Of a stretch of DNA of 64,000 bases, positions 16,098 through 25,208 are shown in pieces. The stretch is from NCBI RefSeq assembly GCF_000026045.1, contig NC_007426.1:2170001-2234000 (forward strand). Reading direction: 5' to 3'. Within the stretch, counting starts at the first letter, position 1. Each line of letters opens with the position of its first letter. The DNA comes from Natronomonas pharaonis DSM 2160. Lineage in GTDB: Archaea; Halobacteriota; Halobacteria; Halobacteriales; Haloarculaceae. The notes beneath the pieces were generated by a model, which saw only the letters and a list, made by a program, of their open reading frames with translations, was not told the origin of the DNA and did no database searches. Made by a program: the position numbers and the translations under genes.

Positions 16098-17243
16098 CTA
16101 CAGTTCGTTGAGCTTCCGCAGGAGCTGGCCCTTGTACTCCTCGTCAGCGCGGATGCCCTTTAGTTCGAGGACGTTCCGTTCAAGCTTGTCGACAGCGACG
16201 CGGAAGGCCGTTTTCGAACCGTAGCCCTCGCCGGAGCCGGCGATCTGCCCGCGGTTCGTCCGGAGCCGAATCTGGCAGTAGATGAGCGGCGTCCCGCGCA
16301 TCCGCTCTTTGTGTTCCGTAAAGCGGACGTGGGCGTGGTGGACCTGCATGTCCTTGTACTTGTCAGCGACTTCGGTAATGGACTCGCGGACGGCCTCGCG
16401 GCTGATACCGTCGAGCAGGCCGATATTCGTAATCTGGACGTCCATGCTTTCCTCTTCGGTGTAGGTCAGCGCACGGAGGACGTCCGTCTTCGTGAGGATG
16501 CCGGCGACGAACTCGTCGTTGTCATCGGGAGTGACCACGAGACCACCGAAGTCGTTTTCGAACATCCGCTCGACGGCGTCGCGGACCGACGCCTCGGCCG
16601 ATATCGTCTGGACAGGGCTGTTCATCGCGTCGTAGACCGGCAAATCGAGCATTCGCTCGGTGTCGCCGCGGCGGTCGCCGGTCCGCTGGCGGTCCATCTT
16701 CCGGACGGCGAAATCGGCGATATCGTGGGTTGTAATTATCCCGGTCAGCTTGCCGTTGTCGTTGACGACTGGCAGCCGCGAGATGGCGTTCTCGCGGAGG
16801 TGGTTGATGGCCTTGCCGAGCGTGTCGTCCTCGCGGAGCGTGACGACTTCCTCGGTGTGAATCTGGTCGACGGTGAGCACGTCAAGGTTGTCGAGAACCG
16901 CGTTGAGAATTGCGTTGTCGGTGATGACCCCCCACAGGTCGCCGTGCTCGAAGACGGGAGCGACCTTGGTGTCGCCCTCGACGAGCATCCGCGCGACTTC
17001 GCGGACGCCGTCTTCGCGGTTGACCTGCGGAACGTTGCTCCGGGTCAGCACGTTCGCCTTCGCGTCGTCCTCGACGTGGGACTGCAGCAGTTGGCGCTCG
17101 GTGATGATTCCCTCGTAGTCGCCGTCGTTGGTGACGACGATGCCTTTGGGGTTGTCCTGCTCGAAAACCGACCGTACCTTGCCGAGTCGCTCGTCGGCGT
17201 CCACCTGGGCGTAATCCTTGGTGGCGATGTCTGCGATGTTCAT
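16098..17243 (-). CDS. Four-CBS protein with HPF/RaiA-like C-terminal domain
   Basis: A 381-residue protein. Four CBS motifs occupy about 1-265 (for example GKVRSVFEQDNPKGIVVTND and GKAINHLRENAISRLPVVND), usually adenine-nucleotide sensors. The last 110 residues resemble the bacterial ribosome hibernation factor HPF in order: VQITNIGLLDGISREAVRES, VHHAHVRFTEHKERM, a GTPLIYCQIRLRTNRGQI strand pair, then GSKTAFRVAVDKLERNVLEL. I infer an energy-sensing ribosome-inactivation factor. A TATA-like element lies about 30 nt upstream of the ATG. Confidence 0.78.
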   Translation of the reverse strand: MNIADIATKDYAQVDADERLGKVRSVFEQDNPKGIVVTNDGDYEGIITERQLLQSHVEDDAKANVLTRSNVPQVNREDGVREVARMLVEGDTKVAPVFEHGDLWGVITDNAILNAVLDNLDVLTVDQIHTEEVVTLREDDTLGKAINHLRENAISRLPVVNDNGKLTGIITTHDIADFAVRKMDRQRTGDRRGDTERMLDLPVYDAMNSPVQTISAEASVRDAVERMFENDFGGLVVTPDDNDEFVAGILTKTDVLRALTYTEEESMDVQITNIGLLDGISREAVRESITEVADKYKDMQVHHAHVRFTEHKERMRGTPLIYCQIRLRTNRGQIAGSGEGYGSKTAFRVAVDKLERNVLELKGIRADEEYKGQLLRKLNEL

Positions 17244-17373
17244 CTCTCCGCGAAGGTTAGCCGCCGTGGTTCTTGAAAGTACCTCAACGGAGACGGCCGA
17301 AACCGGGAAAACGAGGCGTGTCAGCGCCTGCCACGACAGGGTGGCGAGGCAGTAGTTCGGGGTGCTGTGTCGG

Positions 17374-20300
17374 TCAGTAGCCCCACTTGCGCTGCTCTGT
17401 GGGTCGCTCGGAGAGTGCCATCACGTCAAGCGGCTCGTCTTTCGTCTCGATGGCCTCGATGGTGGCGCGCGAGCTCGGCACCGTCGAGAGGTAGGCGATT
17501 TCCTCTTCGACGGCGACCTCCAGCGTGTCGCGGTCACGGGAGAAGATGATATCGATATCGCCGTCGCGGAGCGCACCGGTGAGGTCGTCGTAGTCGTCGG
17601 GCGTCGTGACCTCGTAGTGACGTTCCGCACCCTCGCGGATGTCGGTGATATCTTCGTCCTGCTGGGACATGCCGCCCAGCGTTTCGAGGTCGACGAGTGC
17701 GGTGCCCGCAGTCGGCAGCGGCGTGCCGGTCGCCGACTGGGCCTTCTGGTAGGCCTTGCCGAGCGAGCGGGCCGTCCCCATGACCTCGCCGGTCGATTTC
17801 ATCTCCGGGCCGAGTCGTGGGTCGCTGCCGGGGAGGCGGTCGAACGGCAGCACGACCTCCTTGACGGAGACGTGCTCGGGAATCTGCTCTTCGGCTGCAA
17901 GCTCCTCGAGCGACTGGCCGGCCATGACTTTCGCCGCCAGCTTCGCGATCGGAACGCCGGTCGCCTTCGAGACGAACGGGACCGTCCGTGAGGAACGTGG
18001 GTTCGCCTCGAGGACGAACACTTCGCCGTCACGGACAGCAAGCTGGACGTTCAGCAGACCGACCGTATCGAGCCCGCGGGCGATATCAAGCGTAACCTCG
18101 CGGACGCGTTCGAGGACGTCCTGCGAGAGCGACCGCGGCGGAATCATACACGCCGAGTCGCCGGAGTGGACACCGGCGGCCTCGACGTGCTCCATGATGC
18201 CGCCGATGATGACGTCCTCGCCGTCGGAGACCGCATCGACATCGAGTTCGACGGCATCGGCGAGGAAGTCGTCGACGAGAATCGGCTTGTCGGGGGAGAC
18301 GCGGACGGCTTCCTCGATGTACTCTTCGAGTTCCGCGTCGGAATACACAACGTCCATTGCGCGGCCGCCCAGCACGTAGGAGGGACGCACAAGCACCGGG
18401 TACCCGATGTCGTGGGCCAAATCGAGCGCCTCCGCTTTGCTGGTGGCGGTGCCGCCCTCCGGCTGGCTGATTCCGAGTTCGTCCATCAGGGCGTTGAACC
18501 GGTCGCGGTCCTCCGCCAGATCCATCGCCTCGACGGACGTGCCCATGATGTCACAGTCCAGTCCACGGCGTTCGAGTTCGTCTTCCAGCGGTTCGCCGAC
18601 GTTGACCGACGTCTGACCGCCGAACTGGACCATCACGCCATCGGCGTCGGTCTCCTCGATGATGTCGGCGACCTCTTCGGCCGTAATCGGCTCGAAAAAG
18701 AGGCCGTCGGAGGTGTCGTAGTCCGTCGAGACGGTCTCGGGGTTGTTGTTGACGACGTGTGCGTCGATGCCCTCCTCGCGGAGCGCGCGGACGGCGTGGA
18801 CCGCACAGTAGTCGAACTCGACGCCTTGCCCGATACGGATGGGACCGCCCCCGACGACAACGACGCTTTCGGCCTCGCGGTCGACCTGGACCTCGCTTGC
18901 GCCCTGCCCCGTCGGTGGCTCGCGCGCGGAGTAGTAGTACGGGGTCGAGGCACGGAACTCGCCGGCACAGGTGTCGACCTGCTTGAATGTCCGGTCGGAG
19001 GTCTCGGTGTCGACATCGTCGATGGTGACGCCCGCGCCGTCCGTCTCGACCTGCTGGCCGTCTTCCTCGTCGGCCTCGCGGACCTCCGAGGGAATCCAAG
19101 AGGCGTGGGTGTCGTTGAACTCGCCGCCGGCGATAGCGGTGATTTCCTGGTTTGTAAAGCCCTTGTCGGCGGCCGCTTGGAAGTCGCCGTCCTGTGCGGC
19201 GTCGGCAGCCTCGGCGATGCGACCGAACCGTTCGAGATACCAGTCGTAGATACCAGTCAGGTCGTGAATCTCGTCGACGGTGTAGCCGCGGTCGAAGGCC
19301 TCGAAGATCGCGTAGGGGCGGTCGGGCGTCGGGGTCTCCAGATAGTCGGCCGCAAGCTCGTCGTCGTCGACCTCACTCCAGTCGACGGCGGGGTCGTACT
19401 CCGAGGAGCGAAGCGCCTTCAGAAGCGACTCCTCGAAGGTCCGACCGATTGACATCGCCTCCCCGGTTGATTTCATCGCCGGGCCGAGCTCGAACTCGAC
19501 ATCGGAGAACTTGTCCTTCGGCCATCGCGGGACCTTGGTGACGACGTAGTCGATTGCGGGCTCGAAGGCAGCGGTCGTCTCGCCGGTGATTTCGTTTTCG
19601 ATTTCGTGGAGGCGCTTGCCCATTGCGACCTTTGCGGTCACACGAGCGATGGGGTAGCCGGTCGCCTTGGAAGCCAGCGCGGAGGACCGCGAGACGCGTG
19701 GGTTGACCTCGACGACCCGGTATTCACCCGACGGCGTGCCGTCGTCGCGCCACGCGTGCTGGATGTTACAGCCGCCCTCGATGCCGAGTTCGCGGATGAC
19801 TTTCAGCGCCGAATTGCGCATCTCTTGGTGGGCCTCATCAGGGATAACCTGCGAGGGTGTAACGACCGTCGACTCGCCGGTGTGGATACCCATCGGGTCG
19901 ATGTTCTCCATGTTACAGATGATGATACAGGAGTCGTCGGCGTCCCGCATCACTTCGTATTCGAGTTCGACCCAGCCGGCGATGGATTCGGTAATCTGGA
20001 CCTCGTGGTTCCGGGAAAGCTGGAAGCCCTTGCGGGCGATTTCGCGGAGCTCTTCCATGTCGTCGACGACGCCGGAGCCGGAGCCACCGAGCGTGTAGGC
20101 GGTGCGGGCGATGACCGGAAGGCCGCCGACCGATTCGACGGCGTCTTCGACTTCGTCCATCGAGGAGATGGTCTCCGAGCGACAGACCGGCTCGCCGATG
20201 TCCTTCATCCGCTCGCGGAAGAGGTCGCGGTCCTCGGTCGCATAAATCGTATCGAGCGGCGTCCCCATAATCTCGACGCCGTGCTCGTCGAGAACGCCCT

Positions 20301-20607
20301 CCTCGGCGAGTTCGGCGGTGACGTTTAGCCCTGTCTGGCCGCCCAGCCCCGCGATGACGCCGTCTGGGTCCTCTTTCCGGATGACCTCGGCGATGGCATC
20401 GGTCGTGATCGGCTCGACGTAGACCTTGTCAGCCATCTCCGGGTCGGTCATGATGGTTGCCGGATTGGAGTTGACGAGGACGACCCGGGCGCCCTCCTCC
20501 TGGAGCGCGCGGCACGCTTGTGCCCCGGAGTAGTCGAATTCGGCTGCCTGTCCGATCTGTATCGGTCCGCTGCCGATAAGTAGGATAGTGCGGTCCTCGT
20601 CTGGCAT
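17374..20607 (-). CDS. carB: Carbamoyl-phosphate synthase large subunit
   Basis: A 1077-residue synthetase making carbamoyl phosphate for arginine and pyrimidines. Two ATP-grasp halves are seen: the first starts ILLIGSGPIQIGQAAEFDYS, the second VVVVGGGPIRIGQGVEFDYC. About 30 acidic residues join the halves near 535-565, a haloarchaeal-type insertion. The C-terminal MGS-like regulatory domain covers roughly the last 110 residues. The small subunit carA is not adjacent. GCTTATTACG about 27 nt before the ATG is a good TATA box. Confidence 0.96.
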   Translation of the reverse strand: MPDEDRTILLIGSGPIQIGQAAEFDYSGAQACRALQEEGARVVLVNSNPATIMTDPEMADKVYVEPITTDAIAEVIRKEDPDGVIAGLGGQTGLNVTAELAEEGVLDEHGVEIMGTPLDTIYATEDRDLFRERMKDIGEPVCRSETISSMDEVEDAVESVGGLPVIARTAYTLGGSGSGVVDDMEELREIARKGFQLSRNHEVQITESIAGWVELEYEVMRDADDSCIIICNMENIDPMGIHTGESTVVTPSQVIPDEAHQEMRNSALKVIRELGIEGGCNIQHAWRDDGTPSGEYRVVEVNPRVSRSSALASKATGYPIARVTAKVAMGKRLHEIENEITGETTAAFEPAIDYVVTKVPRWPKDKFSDVEFELGPAMKSTGEAMSIGRTFEESLLKALRSSEYDPAVDWSEVDDDELAADYLETPTPDRPYAIFEAFDRGYTVDEIHDLTGIYDWYLERFGRIAEAADAAQDGDFQAAADKGFTNQEITAIAGGEFNDTHASWIPSEVREADEEDGQQVETDGAGVTIDDVDTETSDRTFKQVDTCAGEFRASTPYYYSAREPPTGQGASEVQVDREAESVVVVGGGPIRIGQGVEFDYCAVHAVRALREEGIDAHVVNNNPETVSTDYDTSDGLFFEPITAEEVADIIEETDADGVMVQFGGQTSVNVGEPLEDELERRGLDCDIMGTSVEAMDLAEDRDRFNALMDELGISQPEGGTATSKAEALDLAHDIGYPVLVRPSYVLGGRAMDVVYSDAELEEYIEEAVRVSPDKPILVDDFLADAVELDVDAVSDGEDVIIGGIMEHVEAAGVHSGDSACMIPPRSLSQDVLERVREVTLDIARGLDTVGLLNVQLAVRDGEVFVLEANPRSSRTVPFVSKATGVPIAKLAAKVMAGQSLEELAAEEQIPEHVSVKEVVLPFDRLPGSDPRLGPEMKSTGEVMGTARSLGKAYQKAQSATGTPLPTAGTALVDLETLGGMSQQDEDITDIREGAERHYEVTTPDDYDDLTGALRDGDIDIIFSRDRDTLEVAVEEEIAYLSTVPSSRATIEAIETKDEPLDVMALSERPTEQRKWGY

Positions 20608-20721
20608 TACTCGACCGGAGTTCGCACATCGTAATAAGCCCGGCGAAAGGGTGCGGATTTCGTAACTCGAATACGAATTTCGAACCGGCAGCGGCCTTGG
20701 CGACGTCGTCGCCGCCCGCGC

Positions 20722-20952
20722 TCACCTGGCTTCCTCTCCGAGCCGGTACCGGTAGGGCTGGCCGTCGACGACTTCGATAGGGCCAGCGTCAGCCTCCCGC
20801 CCGAGCACCGTTGCGACGCGGTGGGCGCTGTCGAACGATTCGCCGTGCTCGTCGAGCAAATCGAGTATCTCGCGCGCTGTCAACGGCTCGTCGGGGTCAG
20901 CCTCCGCTAGTACCGTTCGGATTCGCTCGAACTCCCCCCGGCGTATGCGCAT
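20722..20952 (-). CDS. Small haloarchaeal winged-helix-like protein
   Basis: A 76-residue protein beginning MRIRRGEFERIRTVLAEADP. The helix-turn-helix-like stretch LTAREILDLLDEHGESF is followed by a second helix (AHRVATVLGREA) and a short beta wing (PIEVVDGQPYRYRL), which suggests a winged helix. No family is recognised. An ATG nine codons upstream (20979) is an alternative start. It sits 114 nt upstream of carB on the same strand. Confidence 0.6.
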   Translation of the reverse strand: MRIRRGEFERIRTVLAEADPDEPLTAREILDLLDEHGESFDSAHRVATVLGREADAGPIEVVDGQPYRYRLGEEAR

Positions 20953-21068
20953 GGTCGTACGTATGGCACCAACTACCATAATTTCCCGTCAGACGCATGT
21001 CATACACCACGGCGGAGAACCCGGTGACGGGTCCGGGTGCCGTTCCGGGCGGTGTCAGACGCTGTCGA

Positions 21069-21602
21069 CTACGCCGGGCGGTCGGCCTCGGTTTCGAACT
21101 CCCGCTCGCGGCGGTACTCCTCGACGAACGTCTCGACATCGAACGCCGATAGCTGTTGCTGGAACTCCGCGGCCGTCTCGTCGTCAGCGTGGCCGACCGC
21201 GTGGTCCATCAGTTCGACGAGCAGTTCGACGACGATTTCGTGCAGGCGGCGGGCGTCGAAGTCAGTCACCCACAGCAGCGCGTAGCCGACGACACCGTCG
21301 TCGGCACAGTCGGCGACGGCAACCCGGTCGGGAAACTCCTCTAACACCATTCCCATCACGTGTGCCATTCCGAACGTCGGAAAGTCGTCGTCGGTCTCGA
21401 TTGTCGCTTCGAGGACGTCGACGGTCTCCTCGGGGACGAACCGCGAGACGGGATGGACATCGACAACGACAGCGTGGGTCTCACCGCAGTCACACGACAG
21501 CTCGCGGAGGCCCATGTCGACGTCGTGGGGGTGTATCGACTCCCCACAGGGGAGTTCGAGCCGGTCTGTGCCGTCGTCGCCGGGGACACGCGGCGTTGGC
21601 AT
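21069..21602 (-). CDS. DUF5815 family protein
   Basis: A 177-residue acidic protein matching what I know as haloarchaeal DUF5815: LELPCGESIHPHDVDMGLRE, then LSCDCGETHAVVVDVHPVSR. Cys and His residues in this segment may hold a metal. The rest is alpha/beta (FPTFGMAHVMGMVLEEFP, VVGYALLWVTDFDARRL). Function is unknown. A GTTTTTAACC box about 28 nt before the ATG supports the start. Confidence 0.68.
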   Translation of the reverse strand: MPTPRVPGDDGTDRLELPCGESIHPHDVDMGLRELSCDCGETHAVVVDVHPVSRFVPEETVDVLEATIETDDDFPTFGMAHVMGMVLEEFPDRVAVADCADDGVVGYALLWVTDFDARRLHEIVVELLVELMDHAVGHADDETAAEFQQQLSAFDVETFVEEYRREREFETEADRPA

Positions 21603-21650
21603 TGCTTCGAACAGGGACGGAAACGGGTTAAAAACAGCGTTCGGAGACGG

Positions 21651-22541
21651 CTACCGTGAGAGGTCGTCCGGGCCGAGCGCGGCGTCGTAGGGGTCGTCTT
21701 CGATATCGTCAGTCGTCTCGTCTACGTCAGCGTCGCTGGCATCGTCGTCGTTTATTTGGACGTACGCACGAGTCACGACGGCGGTCCCGAAGGCGGCGAG
21801 CAGACCACCGACGATGGCGGCTGCGACCGCGCCCGCGGGCGTTGAGACGACACCGACAGCGGTGGAGGATATCTCTTCAAGCCGCGAAACAAGGACAACA
21901 ATGAATCCGATGAGGAACACCTCAATGCGGTGGCCCTTGGTGATTCGCCAGGAGTCGGCCATCGCCTGCACGAAGTTCTTGTCATTGAGGGCAATTTCCT
22001 GCCGGAGGAAGTAGAACAGCACGGCGAGGATGATACCCGGAATAATGATGAAGACGAGCCCGACGATAATCAGTCCCCAGACGACGATACCGCCGATGAA
22101 GCCGTTCAGCGTCGCCAGCAGGATGTTGTCGGTGACGAGGTCGCTCGTAACCTCATCGGAGCTATCGGTCGCGAAGACGCGGACCGCGATGAGACGCGCC
22201 GCCTCGTGAACCAGCGCGAGCACGAGCAGTCCGCCAGCGGCGGCACCAACAGGGAGGCCGAGCGCCAGCGGGGCCGTGTCACGGAACTCCTCGGCGGCGG
22301 CCTCTAGTTCGGCCGTCATTTCTTCGAACTCCGCTTCGCTCATGCCGGCCTCCTGCATCTCCTCGGCCGATAGCTCCTGAACGAAGTCCAACATTGCCTC
22401 CGCGATGCCAACAGTCAGCGTCTGGAACAGCACGGTCGTGAGGAGGGCGATGCCCGCGAACACGGCAGCGAGCGTCAGCCCGTTCTTTTCGACCGTTCGG
22501 GATGCACCCTCACGGAGGGCCTGACCGATATCGAGACTCAT
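21651..22541 (-). CDS. Polytopic membrane protein, DUF7847-like
   Basis: A 296-residue protein with about six hydrophobic segments, beginning MSLDIGQALREGASRTVEKN. A charged Glu-rich loop (about 55-90) follows the first helix. Later segments VWGLIIVGLVFIIIPGIILA and SWRITKGHRIEVFLIG recall the glycerophosphodiesterase-associated membrane domain. The C-terminal 45 residues are highly acidic and cytosolic-looking. No enzymatic motif is seen. TTCTTAAGG about 27 nt upstream is a likely TATA box. Confidence 0.62.
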   Translation of the reverse strand: MSLDIGQALREGASRTVEKNGLTLAAVFAGIALLTTVLFQTLTVGIAEAMLDFVQELSAEEMQEAGMSEAEFEEMTAELEAAAEEFRDTAPLALGLPVGAAAGGLLVLALVHEAARLIAVRVFATDSSDEVTSDLVTDNILLATLNGFIGGIVVWGLIIVGLVFIIIPGIILAVLFYFLRQEIALNDKNFVQAMADSWRITKGHRIEVFLIGFIVVLVSRLEEISSTAVGVVSTPAGAVAAAIVGGLLAAFGTAVVTRAYVQINDDDASDADVDETTDDIEDDPYDAALGPDDLSR

Positions 22542-22625
22542 GTGTTCGATTCGCGGCCCCCATCCCCTTAAGAATAGTCGAATCGGACAGCGACAGAAGC
22601 GCCGGCCGTCGGACGAATGGGTCCG

Positions 22626-23039
22626 TTATGGCCAGTCGTCGCGGCGCTCCGGCTCCGGCTCCGATTCGGGTTCGTCTTCGGCGAGTGTCCAGCCGGCCGC
22701 CTCGGCGGCCTCGGTTATCGGCAGGTACTCCCAGTCGACTGACTCGGCAAGCGCTTCGTCGTCTTCGTCAGTACCGACGAAAACGTGCCGTTCGGTCTGG
22801 AACTGAGATTCGACGTTCTCGAGGCTCTCCTCACGGCCCCGGGGGCCCGAGAAGAAGTCCTGTCGGATGCGGTTTTTCCGCGTGAAGTTCGTCACGACGT
22901 AGGTCGGTTTTTCCGAGATAACACCGACGTACTCGCTCCACGAGCGGGCGTCGGAAAACACCGCTTCCGGGTCCTCGAGTTCTTTGAGTGCTTCCAGCTC
23001 GAACGCGAGCGTCATGTCTGATGAGCCGCCGCCGTTCAT
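22626..23039 (-). CDS. DUF7124-like haloarchaeal protein
   Basis: A 137-residue acidic cytosolic protein starting MNGGGSSDMTLAFELEALKE. SWSEYVGVISEKPTYVVTNF and RIRQDFFSGPRGREESLENV form a compact alpha/beta core, and the C-terminus is a low-complexity E/P run. I tentatively place it with DUF7124; function is unknown. A GTGTTTTCTCC box about 30 nt upstream supports this ATG, while MTLAFEL eight codons downstream is also possible. Confidence 0.58.
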   Translation of the reverse strand: MNGGGSSDMTLAFELEALKELEDPEAVFSDARSWSEYVGVISEKPTYVVTNFTRKNRIRQDFFSGPRGREESLENVESQFQTERHVFVGTDEDDEALAESVDWEYLPITEAAEAAGWTLAEDEPESEPEPERRDDWP

Positions 23040-23126
23040 ACTCTTGGGGGACGCCCGGGGCGGAGAAAACACTTTGGAAACAGCCGTCGTGCGTCGCCGT
23101 CAGCGTGGCGACGGCGGACGGAACGG

Positions 23127-24371
23127 TCAGTCGGCGGTCGCAGCGCCTTCGAAGGCTTCGATGTCGACGCCCTCCTCCAAGAGGAGGTCCGTCTGGTCCG
23201 AGACATCGATTTGCTTGCGGGCGAGCTTTTTCAGCACCGACTGCGCCGAGAGGTCGCCGATGAGAACGCCGCCGATGACGCGGCCGTCCTTGAGGGCGAC
23301 GCGCCGCCACGTTTCGTCGTCGTATTTCTTCTCGACTGTCTCGTCGCCGCGGGTCGGATGGCCAAACGAGAGGAACGGGAAATCAAAGTGGGTAATCGAA
23401 TACGACGACACCCACTCGAAGGTGGCCTCGGGACCGTCGGCGACCATGTTCTGGCCGGCGATGTTGCCCTGTTCCTTGGCCGACCCCCACGCGCCGTTCT
23501 GGGCGCGGTCCCCGACGATGACATCGTGGAACTGCGTGATGTCGCCGGCGGCGTAGACGTCATCGACGTTCGTCCGCATGTGCTCGTCGGTGACGATACC
23601 GTTGTCCGTCTCGATTCCCGTTCCTTGCAGGAACTCGGTGTTGAAATTGAGGCCGATGGCGACGCCGGCAAACTCCGCCTCGAAGCGGTCGCCGTTGGGG
23701 TCGACCGCGGCGGTGACGCGGCCGTCGTCGTCGGTTTCGAAGTGGTCGACACCGGAGTCGAAGACGGGCGTGACGCCCATCTCTTCGAGGGCGTCGTGGA
23801 TGATTTCCGCGCCGTCCTGTGAGAGCGCATAGCGCCACCACGCTTCGCCCCGCATGAGATAGTGAGCGTCGAGACCCTGTGCCCCACAGATGGCCGCGAG
23901 GTCGATGCCGAGCAGGCCGGCACCGACAACGACGCCCGAGTCAGCGCTCTCGGCGTTTTCCTTGATAGCGCGAGCGTCCTCGAAGGTCCAGAAGTGGTTG
24001 ACCCCTTCGGCGTCGCTGTTGTCGACGGGCAGCTGCGTCGGCGTACCGCCGGTCGCTACGAGGAGCTTATCGTAGGCGACCGTCTCGCCGTCATGGGTAT
24101 AAACCTCGTGGGCATCAACGTCGACGCCCGTGACGACGGTGTTCAGCCGCAGGTCGATGTCTCGCTCCTCGTACCACTCCGGTTCGTGGATGGACACCGG
24201 AGCCTCCGGGAGCTTCCCCTTGGCGAACTCCTTGATGAGAATGCGATTGTACAGGGCCTCCCCCTCCTCCGTGATGACGGTAATATCGGCGTCCGGGTCT
24301 TCCTCCCGGATTGTCTCGGCCGCCGAAGAACCGGCAATGCCGTCACCGATGATTACGTGCGACGCACACAT
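23127..24371 (-). CDS. NAD(P)/FAD-dependent oxidoreductase (Pyr_redox_2)
   Basis: A 414-residue flavoprotein. FAD is bound at HVIIGDGIAGSSAAETIRE near the N-terminus, NAD(P) at SGVVVGAGLLGIDLAAICG near the middle, and the second FAD motif is VYAAGDITQFHDV. This fits ferredoxin/rubredoxin reductase or nitrite-reductase-like NADH oxidoreductases. No redox-active CxxC is visible, so it is not a thioredoxin-reductase type. The ATG has a CATTAACCC box about 25 nt upstream; the frame extends far upstream but lacks family similarity there. Confidence 0.85.
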   Translation of the reverse strand: MCASHVIIGDGIAGSSAAETIREEDPDADITVITEEGEALYNRILIKEFAKGKLPEAPVSIHEPEWYEERDIDLRLNTVVTGVDVDAHEVYTHDGETVAYDKLLVATGGTPTQLPVDNSDAEGVNHFWTFEDARAIKENAESADSGVVVGAGLLGIDLAAICGAQGLDAHYLMRGEAWWRYALSQDGAEIIHDALEEMGVTPVFDSGVDHFETDDDGRVTAAVDPNGDRFEAEFAGVAIGLNFNTEFLQGTGIETDNGIVTDEHMRTNVDDVYAAGDITQFHDVIVGDRAQNGAWGSAKEQGNIAGQNMVADGPEATFEWVSSYSITHFDFPFLSFGHPTRGDETVEKKYDDETWRRVALKDGRVIGGVLIGDLSAQSVLKKLARKQIDVSDQTDLLLEEGVDIEAFEGAATAD

Positions 24372-24599
24372 GCCCGGGCGTACGATACCCGGGTTAATGT
24401 GAATTGCTATACGAATCTCCGCGGCGACGGGACACGCGTTCAGCAGGCCCGTTGCCGCCACGGACGGCTGTGTACACGACTGGAAAGGAACACGGGTGCA
24501 GCGAAAACCAGTGTTCGACCGTTTGTCTGCAGCCTTGCCGCTGGAAAGGCCAGCCGAAGCCCGCAGTTTGAAACGGTTCCGTCGCATACAGAGGGACAC

Positions 24600-25199
24600 A
24601 TGAAGCTCTACCAGAACCCTCGCCACTGGGCGTCGAAACAGGCGTTGACGACGCCCGGCCTCCGTGGGGCCGCGAACTACGCGCTGGTCAAACTCCATAC
24701 GAAGATATTCCTGGGCAAAGCCGATGCCGACCGCCGGGAGGAGCGGCGCGACCACCTTGACGACCTCTTCGATGCGACGATAGACGCCTACGTCGCCGCG
24801 CTCGAAGCCGACTACACCGAGGCCGAAGCGCGCGAGATTACCCACATCCAGGCGAACTTCGATTTCTTCAACCACGGCTGGACGGAGATGATGGAGATCC
24901 CGGCCGACGAACTCGAGCCCCACTACCGCCGCTATGAGTCGTTCTTCCAAGAACACGGCATCACCATCGACGACCCGCTCGGGGAGTTCCGGCCCGCCGG
25001 TGGTCTCACGTCGGCCCCAGAAACGCCCGAAAAGCTCGATGAGCCGGCGTTCGAGAACGCAATCGCCGGGTTTGCTGACGACGTATACGTCGAGACGGCC
25101 GACGGCGAGACGGTCGTTGGCGGCGACACGGAGCCGCCGGAGGATGTCGACCCGACAGCGGTGCCGGGCGTCGACGACGAGGAAGCACAGGCCGACTGA
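24600..25199 (+). CDS. DUF6149 family protein
   Basis: A 199-residue protein opening MKLYQNPRHWASKQALTTPG, the conserved start I know for haloarchaeal DUF6149. It is helical and charged to about residue 120 (HLDDLFDATIDAYVAALEAD, ITHIQANFDFFNHGWTEMME), followed by an acidic, proline-containing tail. Function is unknown. Its stop is 9 nt from the convergent flavoprotein gene. Confidence 0.7.
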   Translation: MKLYQNPRHWASKQALTTPGLRGAANYALVKLHTKIFLGKADADRREERRDHLDDLFDATIDAYVAALEADYTEAEAREITHIQANFDFFNHGWTEMMEIPADELEPHYRRYESFFQEHGITIDDPLGEFRPAGGLTSAPETPEKLDEPAFENAIAGFADDVYVETADGETVVGGDTEPPEDVDPTAVPGVDDEEAQAD

Positions 25200-25208
25200 C
25201 CGGCGACG

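Noticed and set aside
18166-19452. Plus-strand open frame of 428 codons inside carB
   Set aside because: It is antisense to the highly conserved CarB and has no recognisable domain.
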